NCBI RefSeq assembly: GCF_014643535.1
Contig: NZ_BMJQ01000002.1
Coordinates: 310,001 to 374,000 of the forward strand
Direction of reading: 5' to 3'
DNA from: Aliidongia dinghuensis
GTDB taxonomy: Bacteria > Pseudomonadota > Alphaproteobacteria > ATCC43930 > CGMCC-115725
DNA: 64,000 nucleotides
Below the pieces are notes generated by a model. That model made no database searches. It was not told where the DNA came from and was given only the letters and a program-made list of their open reading frames with translations. Positions 5,862 through 15,554 of the stretch are shown piece by piece (positions within the stretch are counted from its first letter, which is position 1; each line of letters begins with the position of its first letter). The translations under genes and the position numbers were made by a program.

Positions 5862-8797
5862 GCGCGTCCTCAGGCGACGGCACCTCTTCGGCGAGGCCAC
5901 GCGGCGGACGGCTTTTCGTCAAGTACGTGATCTGGCTGATCGGGCTCGTCAGCCTGGTTCTCGTTGCCAACGGCATGCTCGAGGTCTGGTTCTCCTACGA
6001 AGAGGCGAAACAGACGCTCGTCCGTATCCAACAGGAGAAAGCGGAGTCCGCCGCTCGGCGCATCGTGGAGTTCGTCGACGAGATCGAGCATCAGATCGGC
6101 TGGACGACGAACGCGCAATGGGCGAGGGGCTCTGCCGACCAGCGCCGCTTCGACTATCTTCGGCTGCTGCGGCAGGTACCCGCGATTACCGAGCTGGAAC
6201 AGCTCGACGGCGACGGTCGCGAGCAGCTCAAAGTCTCGCGTCTTGCCATGGACGTTGCCGGGAGCGGCATCGACTACTCCGAGGAGCCCAGGTTCAAGGA
6301 AGCGGTCGCGAGGAAGATCTGGTTCAGCCCGGTCTATTTCCGCAAGCAGTCCGAGCCATACATGACCATCGCCCTTGCCCAGGCTGGCGGCCACCCCGGG
6401 GTCACCGTCGCCGAGGTCAACCTGAAGCTGATCTGGGACGTGGTGAGCGCCATCAAGGTGGGCAAGGCAGGCTATGCCTATGTCGTGGGACAGGACGGCC
6501 GCCTCATCGCCCATCCCGACATCAGCCTGGTCCTTCGCGACACCGATCTTTCGGCGTTGCCTCAGGTCGCAAAAGCGCTTGCCGCCCCGGACAGCATGCA
6601 GGATGCGGCCGAGCGGGTGACAATCGCCCCGAACTACGCCGGGGCCTCGGTCCTGACGGCGCACGCCACTATCGCGCCGCTGCACTGGCTCGTCTTCGTC
6701 GAGCTGCCCGCAAGCGAAGCGCTTGAGCCGCTTTATGCGCTGCTTGCGAGGTCCGGCGCGCTGCTCGGCCTGGGTTTTCTCCTTGCGGCGATCGCGGGCT
6801 GGCTTCTCGCGCGCCACATGGTGATTCCGATCCGGCGGCTGCAATTGGGTGCCGAGCGGCTTGGTTCGGGCGAGTTCGACTACCGCATCGAGGTGCGCAC
6901 GGGCGACGAGATCGAAGAACTCGCCGACTGCTTCAACCGCATGGGCGCGCAGCTCCAGGAGTCCTATGCGACGCTGGAATCGAAAGTCGAGGCGCGCACG
7001 CGCGATCTATCGGAGGCACTGGACCACCAGACCGCGACCAGCGACGTGCTCCGCGCGATCAGCAGCTCGCCCGCGGACGCGCAGCCGGTGTTCGAGGCGA
7101 TCGCAGCGAGCGCGCAGCGACTTTGCGAAGGCGATTTCGGCGTCATCTTTCGCTATGACGGCAGGCTTGCGCATCTGGTGGCCTTGCACGGCATCGACGT
7201 CGAGGAAATCGCGCCGCTGCAGGCGGCGTTCCCGTCGGAGCCGGTTGGCCTTCTGGCCGAAGCCATCGAGCAACGGACCGTCGTGCACGCGCCGGACATC
7301 ATGGTCGACCCGCGCAGTCGCATGCGGCACACGGTCGCGAAGGCCGGAGGCCGGGCGTTCGTGTTCGTACCGATGGTGCGCGACGGCCTTGCCATCGGCG
7401 CCATCCTGGTCATGCGTCGGCGCCCCAGCGCCTTCACCGATGTGCAGATCAACCTGTTGCAGACATTCGCCGACCAGGCGGTGATTGCAATCGAGAACGC
7501 CCGCCTGCTCGGTGAGCTGCGCCAACGCACGACCGAACTTGCCCGATCGGTCGATGAGCTCACGACATTGCGCGAGGTCGGTCAGGCCGTGAGCTCGACG
7601 CTCGACCTCGGCACTGTCCTCACGACCATCGTCACGCGCGCCGTCGCGCTGTCCGGCGCGGATGCCGGGGCAATCTTCCGTTACCGCAAGTCCGACCGCC
7701 GGTTCCTGCTCGGCACGTCCTGGGGATATGACGAAGCGCTGACGGAACAGATCCGTGGTGTGCGGATCCGCGAAGACGAGACGATGGCGCTCGCTCGCGC
7801 GGTCAAGGCGCGCGCGCCGGTTCAGATTCCCGACCTCAGTGCCGGACCTCACCTGCCGCTGCGCGACATTATCGTTGCCGCCGGGTTCCGCTCCGTGCTG
7901 ATCGTCCCGTTGGTTGGCGCCGAGCGCGTGTTCGGCGCGCTCGCGATCCAGAAGAAGACGCTCGGGGAGTTCCCCGAGGACACGGTCCATCTGATGCAGA
8001 CCTTCGCCAGCCAATCGGCCTTGGCGATCCAGAACGCCAACCTCTTCCGCGAGGTCGAAGAGCAGGGCCGCGCGCTCGCCGTCGCGAGCCTGCACAAGTC
8101 GCAATTCCTCGCCAACATGAGTCACGAGCTGCGCACGCCGCTCAATGCAATCCTCGGCTACGCCGAGCTGCTCGCGGACGGCATTTACGGAGACCTCCCG
8201 GAGAAGGTGCTGGATGTGCTGGCGCGTGTTCAGGCCAACGGCAAGCACCTTCTCAGTCTCATCAACGACGTGCTCGATTTCAGCAAGATCGAGGCGGGCC
8301 AGCTCACGCTGGCGATAGACGATTATTCGATGGCGGCGATCGTGACCTCCGTCGTGGCGTCGACCGAGTCCCTGGCGCGCGCGAAAGGGCTGACACTCGG
8401 CACCAATATCGCCGATGGCATGCCGCTCGGTCGAGGCGACGAGCGGCGGCTGGCCCAAGCGCTCCTGAACCTTGTCGGCAATGCGATCAAGTTCACCGAC
8501 GAAGGAACGGTCGAACTCGCCGCCACGGCTACGGGCGGCAACTTCGAGGTCGCCGTGCGCGATACCGGTCCCGGCATTGCCGTGGCCGACCAGGAGCGTA
8601 TCTTCGAGGAGTTCCATCAGGTCGACAACACGACGACGCGGGAGAAGGGTGGCACCGGACTGGGTTTGGCCATCGCGAAGCGCATCGCCGAAATGCACGG
8701 GGGCCGCCTGACGGTCGAGTCCGCGCCGGGGCTAGGCTCGACCTTCCGTCTGGTCGTGCCGGTCCAGGCCGAGGAGCAGAAGGAGGCGGCGCAATGA
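5858..8797 (+). CDS. membrane sensor histidine kinase (dCache-HAMP-GAF-GAF-HisKA-HATPase)
   Basis: A 979-residue kinase. Segment 19-42 is a membrane helix, then a large periplasmic domain of dCache type (about 60-285, with GKAGYAYVVGQDGRLIAHPD), a second membrane helix at about 294-320, HAMP (320-372), a short coiled coil, and two GAF domains (about 400-548 and 574-727). The phosphorylated histidine is His756 in NMSHELRTPLNAILGY. The catalytic domain has an N box (LNLVGNAIKFTDEG) and GTGLGLAIAKR. There is no receiver domain; its outputs are probably the two receiver proteins that follow, the first overlapping it by four bases. The dCache domain binds a small ligand outside the membrane and the GAFs may bind another inside. 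Ligands are unknown. Confidence 0.9.
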   Translation: MSASSGDGTSSARPRGGRLFVKYVIWLIGLVSLVLVANGMLEVWFSYEEAKQTLVRIQQEKAESAARRIVEFVDEIEHQIGWTTNAQWARGSADQRRFDYLRLLRQVPAITELEQLDGDGREQLKVSRLAMDVAGSGIDYSEEPRFKEAVARKIWFSPVYFRKQSEPYMTIALAQAGGHPGVTVAEVNLKLIWDVVSAIKVGKAGYAYVVGQDGRLIAHPDISLVLRDTDLSALPQVAKALAAPDSMQDAAERVTIAPNYAGASVLTAHATIAPLHWLVFVELPASEALEPLYALLARSGALLGLGFLLAAIAGWLLARHMVIPIRRLQLGAERLGSGEFDYRIEVRTGDEIEELADCFNRMGAQLQESYATLESKVEARTRDLSEALDHQTATSDVLRAISSSPADAQPVFEAIAASAQRLCEGDFGVIFRYDGRLAHLVALHGIDVEEIAPLQAAFPSEPVGLLAEAIEQRTVVHAPDIMVDPRSRMRHTVAKAGGRAFVFVPMVRDGLAIGAILVMRRRPSAFTDVQINLLQTFADQAVIAIENARLLGELRQRTTELARSVDELTTLREVGQAVSSTLDLGTVLTTIVTRAVALSGADAGAIFRYRKSDRRFLLGTSWGYDEALTEQIRGVRIREDETMALARAVKARAPVQIPDLSAGPHLPLRDIIVAAGFRSVLIVPLVGAERVFGALAIQKKTLGEFPEDTVHLMQTFASQSALAIQNANLFREVEEQGRALAVASLHKSQFLANMSHELRTPLNAILGYAELLADGIYGDLPEKVLDVLARVQANGKHLLSLINDVLDFSKIEAGQLTLAIDDYSMAAIVTSVVASTESLARAKGLTLGTNIADGMPLGRGDERRLAQALLNLVGNAIKFTDEGTVELAATATGGNFEVAVRDTGPGIAVADQERIFEEFHQVDNTTTREKGGTGLGLAIAKRIAEMHGGRLTVESAPGLGSTFRLVVPVQAEEQKEAAQ

Positions 8798-9159
8798 CGA
8801 AGCGGGTGCTCGTGGTCGAGGACACGGAGGACAACCGCCGGATCGTTCGCGACCTCCTGACCAGTGCTGGCTATGAGCTCCTCGAGGCCGCCGACGGGCC
8901 GAGCGGCGTCGCGATGGCGGCGAGTCACGCCCCCGACCTCATCCTCATGGACATCCAGCTGCCGGGGATCGACGGTTACGAGGCGACGCGGCGGCTCAAG
9001 TCCGATCCTGCGACAGGGCACATTCCCATCATCGCCGTCACCTCCTATGCCCTGCCGGGCGACGAGGCGAAGACGCGCGCGGCTGGCTGTGACGGCTACA
9101 TCGCCAAGCCGTTCAGCCCGCGCCAGCTCTTGGCGATGGTGCGCGAATCTCTCGGCTGA
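8794..9159 (+). CDS. single-domain response regulator (CheY/DivK type)
   Basis: A 121-residue stand-alone receiver domain. The acidic pocket (VVEDTED), the phospho-acceptor Asp53 (LILMDIQLPG), the Thr/Ser switch (VTSYALPG) and Lys105 (IAKPF) are all present, so it should be phosphorylatable. It has no output domain; such proteins act by protein-protein contact or as phosphate relays, as DivK does. It overlaps the kinase gene by ATGA and is followed 11 bases later by the receiver-cyclase gene. The kinase may phosphorylate both. Confidence 0.92.
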   Translation: MTKRVLVVEDTEDNRRIVRDLLTSAGYELLEAADGPSGVAMAASHAPDLILMDIQLPGIDGYEATRRLKSDPATGHIPIIAVTSYALPGDEAKTRAAGCDGYIAKPFSPRQLLAMVRESLG

Positions 9160-9170
9160 ATGGCTGCGCC

Positions 9171-10289
9171 ATGCATGATCCGCCCCGCATCCTGATCGTC
9201 GACGATAACGAGGCCAACCTCGACATTGCCCGGGTGCGTCTCGAAAGCCGTGGCTATGAGATCATCACCGCAACCGATGGCGAGGCGGCGCTTGAGCGTG
9301 TCCGGCGAGACCGGCCTGACCTCGTTCTCCTCGACATCATGATGCCGAAGCTCGATGGCATCGAGGTGACGCGGCGCCTCAAGGCAGACGCGAGCTTGCC
9401 GTTCATTCCGATCATCCTTGTCACCGCCAAGGCCGACGCCAAGGACGTCGTGTCGGGTCTCGACGCCGGCGGCGACGACTACCTCACGAAGCCTTTCGAT
9501 CATGCCGCCTTGGTTGCGCGCGTCAGTTCGATGCTGCGGATCAAGGCGCTTCACGACACGGTGCAGGAGCAGGCGGCGGAGCTCGCCTCCTGGAACAAGA
9601 CGCTCGAGGAGCGTGTCGCGGCGCAGATCGGCGAGATCGAGCGCGTCGGCCGCCTGAAGCGCTTCCTGCCGCCGCAACTCGCGGAAATGATCGTTTCGGC
9701 CAGCGACGACCGCATTCTCGAGAGCCACCGCCGGGACATCGCGGTGCTGTTTTGCGATCTGCGGGGCTTCACAAGCTTTGCCGAGGTCGGCGAGCCCGAA
9801 GAAGTGATGGCGCTGCTCGACGGCTACCATCAGGCCTTGGGTCCGCTCATCCATCAGTTCGAGGGCACGCTCGAGCGGTTCACCGGCGACGGGCTCGTGG
9901 TCTTCTTCAACGATCCGCTCCCGTGTCCCGACCCGGCCGAGCGTGCCGTCCGGCTCGCCGTCGCCATGCGCGATGCGGTTGCACTTCTTGCGGCGAGCTG
10001 GCGCAAGCGTGGCCATGAGATCGGCTTCGGCATCGGCATTGCGCAAGGCTTCGCCACATTGGGGCGGATGGGCTTCGAAGGGCGCGCCGACTATGGGGCG
10101 ATCGGCACCGTGACCAATCTGGCGGCTCGGCTTTGCGCCGAGGCAAAGGACGGCGAGATTCTGGTAACCGCCCGCGTCGCTGCGGCAGTCGAGCCCTTTG
10201 CCGACCTCCGCTCGCTTGGCGAAGCGACCTTCAAGGGCCTCAGTCGGCCAACGGAAGTGAGTCACGTGATCGGACTGAAGCAGGGTTAA
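9171..10289 (+). CDS. response regulator fused to a class III adenylate/guanylate cyclase
   Basis: A 372-residue two-domain protein. The N-terminal receiver (1-120) has VDDNEAN, the phospho-acceptor Asp55 (LVLLDIMMPK), and LTKPF. A coiled linker with EERVAAQIGEIERV leads to a class III cyclase domain (about 180-355). Metal-binding aspartates lie in LFCDLRGFTSF and FTGDGLVVFF, and the late DYGAIGTVTNLAARL block is typical. The substrate-choosing Lys of adenylate cyclases (DKF) reads ERF here, so nucleotide preference is uncertain. The architecture implies that phosphorylation by the neighbouring kinase switches production of a cyclic nucleotide. No cyclic nucleotide receptor gene is in the window. 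Confidence 0.88.
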   Translation: MHDPPRILIVDDNEANLDIARVRLESRGYEIITATDGEAALERVRRDRPDLVLLDIMMPKLDGIEVTRRLKADASLPFIPIILVTAKADAKDVVSGLDAGGDDYLTKPFDHAALVARVSSMLRIKALHDTVQEQAAELASWNKTLEERVAAQIGEIERVGRLKRFLPPQLAEMIVSASDDRILESHRRDIAVLFCDLRGFTSFAEVGEPEEVMALLDGYHQALGPLIHQFEGTLERFTGDGLVVFFNDPLPCPDPAERAVRLAVAMRDAVALLAASWRKRGHEIGFGIGIAQGFATLGRMGFEGRADYGAIGTVTNLAARLCAEAKDGEILVTARVAAAVEPFADLRSLGEATFKGLSRPTEVSHVIGLKQG

Positions 10290-10307
10290 TCTTGCGTGGA
10301 GGCGCAG

Positions 10308-11288
10308 ATGAGGCGGCGCGAACTGATCGCATTACTTGGCGGTGCGGCGCTCATCTGGCCGCTCGGCGTCCGCGCGCAGCGAGCGGGCAGGGTCTTCAGG
10401 ATCGGGTACTTCTACCTTGGTCCGCCGCCTCCAGACCCTCACGAGGCGCCGCCTTGGCCGACGTTGCGCAAACTGGGATATGTCGAGGGCACCAATCTCG
10501 TTGTCGAACGCCGATTCGCGGCGGGGCGAAGGGACATGCTTGCCACGATCGCGTCCGAATTCGTCGCCTCAAGGCCGGATGTGATACTGGCGCAGGGCTA
10601 TCAGGCGGCCGAGGCGGCAAGCAAGGCGACCCACGACATTCCGATCGTTGTCCTCGGCGGGGGTGATCCCATCGGGACGGGCCTCGTCAAAAGCCTCGCG
10701 CGGCCCGGTGCCAACATCACCGGCGTTACCGAGGCCTCGACCGAGTTGAGTGCGAAACGTCTCGAACTGCTCAAGGAGGCGATACCCGCGGTCTCGCGTG
10801 TGGCGGTGCTGTGGAACGCGGCCGACCGCGCGATGACCCTCCGCTTTGACGAAATCGAGGCCGCGGCCAAAACGTTGCAGGTCGCGATTCAGCCGCTGGG
10901 GGTTCGGGAGCCGGAGGATTTCGACGACGCCTTCGCCGCGATGCGTCGCGATCGACCCGACGCGATGTTCATGATCACCGACGCCCTGACCAATCTCAAT
11001 CGCAAGCGGATCGTCGAGTTCGCCGCGGAGATCCGACTCCCGGCGGTCTACGAGTTCCGCGAACCGGTCTTCGACGGCGGCCTCATGTCCTATGGGCCGA
11101 ATATGCACGACCTCCAGGGACGCGTCGCCTATTACATCGACAAGATATTGAAGGGCGCCAAACCCGGCGATCTGCCGATGGAGCAGCCGACCAAGTTCGA
11201 ACTGGTCGTCAACCTCAAGACCGCCAAGGCGCTCGGCCTCACGATCCCGCCCTCGATCCTCGCCCGCGCCGACGAGGTCATCGAATGA
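10308..11288 (+). CDS. periplasmic ABC_sub_bind-family substrate-binding protein
   Basis: A 326-residue protein of the ABC_sub_bind family. The ATG at 10308 is preferred over GTG 10296 because GGAGG sits at 10298-10302. The N-terminus MRRRELIALLGG, a hydrophobic stretch and a cleavage-like VRAQ form a twin-arginine-style or Sec signal. The body has the two-lobed pattern IGYFYLG...GYVEGTNLVVE...IPIVVLGGGDPIGTGLVKSLARPG...GANITG. No permease or ATPase gene is near. It is the last gene of the kinase-regulator operon, which suggests it may present a ligand to the kinase's periplasmic dCache domain rather than to a transporter. That role is inferred. Confidence 0.85.
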   Translation: MRRRELIALLGGAALIWPLGVRAQRAGRVFRIGYFYLGPPPPDPHEAPPWPTLRKLGYVEGTNLVVERRFAAGRRDMLATIASEFVASRPDVILAQGYQAAEAASKATHDIPIVVLGGGDPIGTGLVKSLARPGANITGVTEASTELSAKRLELLKEAIPAVSRVAVLWNAADRAMTLRFDEIEAAAKTLQVAIQPLGVREPEDFDDAFAAMRRDRPDAMFMITDALTNLNRKRIVEFAAEIRLPAVYEFREPVFDGGLMSYGPNMHDLQGRVAYYIDKILKGAKPGDLPMEQPTKFELVVNLKTAKALGLTIPPSILARADEVIE

Positions 11289-11382
11289 CGTCGCGATGAG
11301 GACGCGCACTTCGCCAACCGGTTTCTCAATGAAATCAAGTCACCGCGATTGGTTTTATGGTTCCGGGCAGAGATTCGCCGAT

Positions 11383-11497
11383 CGTCATGGCCGGGCTTGA
11401 CCCCGCCCGCCGCATCGGCCGACGATGCGCGCCCGGCTTGGCTAAAGAAGCGCCGAGCCGCCGTGCGTGGACGTCCGGGGCAAGCCCGGGCATGACG
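11383..11497. repeat. dispersed palindromic repeat element (inverted arms)
   Basis: The 230-base space between the binding-protein gene and pcaD holds an inverted repeat. The left arm (11383-11404) begins CGTCATGGCCGGGCTTG and the right arm (11477-11497) ends AAGCCCGGGCATGACG; they pair with one mismatch and one single-base gap around a 72-base middle. Such GTCATGGCCGGGCTTG-type palindromes occur in many copies in rhizobial and rhodospirillal genomes. It is probably a mobile or relic extragenic repeat; it could also act as a terminator for the upstream operon. Only one copy is visible here. Confidence 0.6.
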
Positions 11498-11519
11498 AAA
11501 TGAGAGGGAGTAGAGCGCC

Positions 11520-12305
11520 ATGCCGTTCGTTCTGGTCAACGGTCTCTCGGTCCATTATCGGATCGCCGGCCCGGCGGAGGCGCCGCCGCTGCTGCTGATC
11601 CATTCGCTCGGCACCTCGCTTGAGATGTGGGCGCCGCAGGCGGAGGCGCTCGCCGAGGATTTCCGGGTGATCTCCTACGATCTGCGCGGCCATGGCTTGA
11701 GCGAGGGGACGGCGGGCGCCTATTCGCTCGGCATGCTCGCGGGCGACGCGGTGGCGCTCCTGGGCGCCCTCGGCATCGAGCGCGCCCATGTCGCGGGCGT
11801 GTCCTTGGGCGGCATGATCGCGCAGACGCTCGGCATCGAGCATGGCAGCCGCGTCCGCTCGCTCGTCTTGGGCGATACGGCGAGCGTGATCGGGCCCAAG
11901 AGCAACTGGGACAGCCGCGCCGCCGCCATCCGGACGGACGGCATGGCCACGCTCGTGGATGCGATCCTCGCGCGCTGGTTCACGGCGGAATTCATCGCCG
12001 CCGCGCCGGAAGTGGCCCGGGGCTTCGGCGCCATGCTGCTGCGCATGCCGCCGGAGGCCTATATCTCGGCCGCGTTCGCCGTGCGCGACGGCGACACGAC
12101 GTCTGCGCTCGGCCGCATCGCCTGCCCGACGCTGGTGCTGGTCGGCGACCAGGATGTCTCGACGCCGCCGTCGGCCGCCGAGGCGCTCAGCGCGGCCATC
12201 CCGGGGGCGAATCTCACGGTGCTCGCGAATGCCGCCCATATCCCGACCGTCGAGCGGCCGGCCGAGGTCACGGCGGCGATCCGTCAGTTCCTGGCCGGGC
12301 TCTGA
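11520..12305 (+). CDS. pcaD: 3-oxoadipate enol-lactonase
   Basis: A 261-residue alpha/beta hydrolase with a full triad: Ser95 in the elbow GVSLGG, an acid in LVGDQD (Asp212), and His240 in NAAHIP. The oxyanion HSLGT motif and YDLRGHG are typical of PcaD. The enzyme hydrolyses beta-ketoadipate enol-lactone to beta-ketoadipate, the step right after PcaC. GAGAGGGAG sits shortly upstream of the ATG. It lies 6 kb from pcaCHGB and on the opposite strand, with the kinase operon between them, so the pathway genes cannot be one transcript. It is followed four bases later by a solute-binding protein gene. Confidence 0.85.
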   Translation: MPFVLVNGLSVHYRIAGPAEAPPLLLIHSLGTSLEMWAPQAEALAEDFRVISYDLRGHGLSEGTAGAYSLGMLAGDAVALLGALGIERAHVAGVSLGGMIAQTLGIEHGSRVRSLVLGDTASVIGPKSNWDSRAAAIRTDGMATLVDAILARWFTAEFIAAAPEVARGFGAMLLRMPPEAYISAAFAVRDGDTTSALGRIACPTLVLVGDQDVSTPPSAAEALSAAIPGANLTVLANAAHIPTVERPAEVTAAIRQFLAGL

Positions 12306-12309
12306 CAGC

Positions 12310-13836
12310 ATGCTTCGGCGTTGGGCGCCGGCGCTTCTTGGCCGCCTGGCGCTGGCGGCTCTCGCCGGCGCCCCTGCGACGGCCCACGCCGCGGGCCAGC
12401 TGCGCATCGGCCTGCAGGATGATCCGGACAGCCTCGACCCGGCGCTCAACTGGACCTATGTCGGCCGTCATGTGCTGCAGTCGATGTGCGACAAGCTCGT
12501 CGATGTCGGCGCCGATCTCTCGCTCGTGCCGATGCTGGCGACGGGGTGGCACTGGTCGGACGATGCCAAGACGCTGACGCTCGAGCTCCGCGACCATGTG
12601 ACGTTCCAGGACGGCACGCCGTTCGACGCGGCGGCCGTCAAGTTCAGCCTGGAGCGCGAGCTGACCCTGCCCGGCAGCCGGCGCAAGAGCGAGATCGACG
12701 CGATTGAGGCGGTCGAGGCCACGGGACCGCTTGCCGTCACGATCCATCTTTCGAAACCGGCGGTACCGCTCCTCGCCGCCTTCGCCGACCGGCCGGGCAT
12801 GATCGTGAGCCCCAAGGCCGCGACCGAGGCGGGGGCCAATTTCGCCCAGCATCCGGTCTGCGTCGGGCCCTATCGCTTTGCCGAGCGGGTCGTGCAGGAC
12901 CACATCACGCTCGAGCGGGATCCCAACTACTGGCGCGCCGGCGACTACACGTTCGACCGGCTCACCTATGTGCCGATCAGCGACACGGCGGTCCGGCTCA
13001 CCAACCTGCGCTCGGGCCAGCTCGACCTGATCGAGCAGGTGCAACCGACCGACATGAGCCAGGTCAAGGCGGACAAGTCGCTCCAGGGCTTCGAGACGAT
13101 GGGCCTCGGCTATAGCGGCATCACCTTCAACATCGCGAACGGCGCGCGCGCCGACAATCCGGCCGGCAAGTCCGCCGCGGTCCGGCGGGCGATCAGCCTG
13201 GCGATCGACCGCGAGGCGATCGTCCAGGTCGCGTTCGACGGCCGCTTTCCCGCCGGCAACCAGCCGTTCCCGCCGGCCTCGCCCTATTACGACACGGCTT
13301 TACCAGTGCCGAAGCGCGATCTCGCCGGGGCCAAGGCGGCGCTGGCTTCGGCCCATGTCGGGCCGGTCACGCTCGAGCTCCTGATCCCGACCGACCCGGT
13401 GCGCGCGCAGATCGGCCAGATGATCCAGGCCATGCTGGCCGAGGCCGGCATCACCGTGAACCTGGTGCAGAGCGAGTTCGTGAGCCTGCTCGACCGTACC
13501 CGGCGGGGCGATTTCCAGGCCGACCTCATCGCCTGGAGCGGCCGGGTCGACCCTGATCTCAACATTGCGCCGCTCCTGGGCTGCGGCGCCGCCGGCAACG
13601 ACGGGCACTTCTGCAATGCCGATCTCGACGCCGCCCTCGCCGCGGCGCGCGCCACGCCGGATCCGGCCCAGCGCAAGCCCGCCTATGCCAAGGCGACCGC
13701 CGTGCTCGAGGACGAGCTGCCGATCGTCTATCTCTACCACGCCCAATGGCTCTATGCGGCGAAGGCGAAGCTCCAGGGCTTCCGCCCACGGCCCGACGGC
13801 ATCATTCGGCTCGACGGCGTGACGCTGGCCCCTTAG
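12310..13836 (+). CDS. family-5 extracellular solute-binding protein (dipeptide/oligopeptide ABC type)
   Basis: A 508-residue SBP_bac_5 protein. The start is ATG 12310, four bases after pcaD. Residues 1-28 form a signal peptide (LALAALAGAPATAHAAG). The mature part begins LRIGLQDDPDSLDPALNW and continues with the family pattern (VTFQDGTPFDAAAVKFSLER, then GPYRF, then AVRRAISLAIDREAIV). Binding proteins of this class carry peptides, nickel, opines or glutathione. No permease or ATPase gene lies nearby, and pairing with pcaD hints at uptake of an aromatic acid or its precursor, but the ligand is unknown. Confidence 0.87.
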   Translation: MLRRWAPALLGRLALAALAGAPATAHAAGQLRIGLQDDPDSLDPALNWTYVGRHVLQSMCDKLVDVGADLSLVPMLATGWHWSDDAKTLTLELRDHVTFQDGTPFDAAAVKFSLERELTLPGSRRKSEIDAIEAVEATGPLAVTIHLSKPAVPLLAAFADRPGMIVSPKAATEAGANFAQHPVCVGPYRFAERVVQDHITLERDPNYWRAGDYTFDRLTYVPISDTAVRLTNLRSGQLDLIEQVQPTDMSQVKADKSLQGFETMGLGYSGITFNIANGARADNPAGKSAAVRRAISLAIDREAIVQVAFDGRFPAGNQPFPPASPYYDTALPVPKRDLAGAKAALASAHVGPVTLELLIPTDPVRAQIGQMIQAMLAEAGITVNLVQSEFVSLLDRTRRGDFQADLIAWSGRVDPDLNIAPLLGCGAAGNDGHFCNADLDAALAAARATPDPAQRKPAYAKATAVLEDELPIVYLYHAQWLYAAKAKLQGFRPRPDGIIRLDGVTLAP

Positions 13837-13862
13837 GTCGATCGGCCCCTAAGGTCGATCGG
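13831..13862. terminator. small inverted and direct repeat at a convergent gene end (possible terminator)
   Basis: CCTTAGG (13831-13837) pairs with CCTAAGG (13848-13854), giving a 7-base stem that includes the stop codon of the solute-binding protein. The unit AGGTCGATCGG also occurs twice directly (13835-13845 and 13852-13862). It sits between convergent genes, where a two-way terminator is expected, but no T-run follows. Confidence 0.35.
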
Positions 13863-13882
13863 AAGAGACGCCGCCGCCGGAT

Positions 13883-14371
13883 TTATTGTGCGGCAATGGC
13901 GGCGATCTCATCTTTGAGCGCCTTGCTCAGAAGCCCGACACCGTCCTCGTCAATGTCCGCGATGCGCCAGTTCCCGTCGACCGCCACCAGCTCGAACCGG
14001 ACGACCGTTGCCGTGCCGAGATTGTTGAAGCGCGCGGTCGCATCGGAGCGGCCGGGGGCGGACTGATGGGAGGAAATGCGGACGGATCGAATGTCAAAGT
14101 CCTGACAGGCGCAGATCGGATCGGCCTCGAGAACGCCGACCTCCCCGTTCACTGCTTTTTCATCCGCCAGGAAGAGTTTCACGAGCGCAGGCGCGTAGAT
14201 TGATGCCGCATCGGCATCCGTGGGAGCGATGGGCTTGCCCCCGGATTTATACCGGCCGTACACGCTGTGCAGGAAGGCGTCGACCGACGGCTTGTCCTGG
14301 GCATGGGCCGTCGCGCAACCAATGAAGAGGCCGCTGACGAGGAGAAGCGTCAATCCCGGTAACCGGCTCAT
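13883..14371 (-). CDS. small exported protein, DUF3828-like
   Basis: A 162-residue protein starting at ATG 14371, chosen over GTG 14389 because GAAGG lies ahead of it. A signal peptide (LTLLLVSGLFIGCATAHA) has a lipobox-like GCA but also a good AHA cleavage site, so it is either a lipoprotein or a soluble periplasmic protein. The body resembles DUF3828: an early FLHSVYGRY, a SIYAPALVKLF stretch, two cysteines in CACQDFDI, and a C-terminal beta-rich part (VVRFELVAVDGNWRIADIDE). The function is unknown. It stands alone between convergent pcaD-side genes and the thi operon. Confidence 0.65.
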   Translation of the reverse strand: MSRLPGLTLLLVSGLFIGCATAHAQDKPSVDAFLHSVYGRYKSGGKPIAPTDADAASIYAPALVKLFLADEKAVNGEVGVLEADPICACQDFDIRSVRISSHQSAPGRSDATARFNNLGTATVVRFELVAVDGNWRIADIDEDGVGLLSKALKDEIAAIAAQ

Positions 14372-14496
14372 CGCACGGCCTTCGCGCACATCCAGGTCGC
14401 GTAAGGGTGCGCATTCTGGTCGAGATGCCTTACTGCGGTCTCAGTATCCGGTGCGGTTGATGCCATCTGATCGTTGCCCCGAGCCAACGGTTCCAG

Positions 14497-14514
14497 AGCT
14501 TACCTCGGTAAGCT
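14497..14514. terminator. perfect short hairpin downstream of thiG
   Basis: AGCTTACC and GGTAAGCT form a perfect 8-base stem with a two-base loop, 46 bases past the thiG stop on the minus strand. It may end the thi operon transcript; there is no T-run, so the call is weak. The rest of the 14372-14559 space shows nothing else. Confidence 0.35.
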
Positions 14515-14559
14515 GGCCGCAACAACGGATGGCTGCAGCTCCATCGATGCAACTTACCG

Positions 14560-15550
<991 letters not shown>

Positions 15551-15554
<4 letters not shown>

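Noticed and set aside
7007..8698. 563-codon frame antisense to the histidine kinase
   Set aside because: Shadow of a GC-rich coding region without any motif of its own.
5858..8797. Histidine kinase as a hybrid with its own receiver
   Set aside because: The protein ends right after the HATPase domain; the receiver is a separate overlapping gene.
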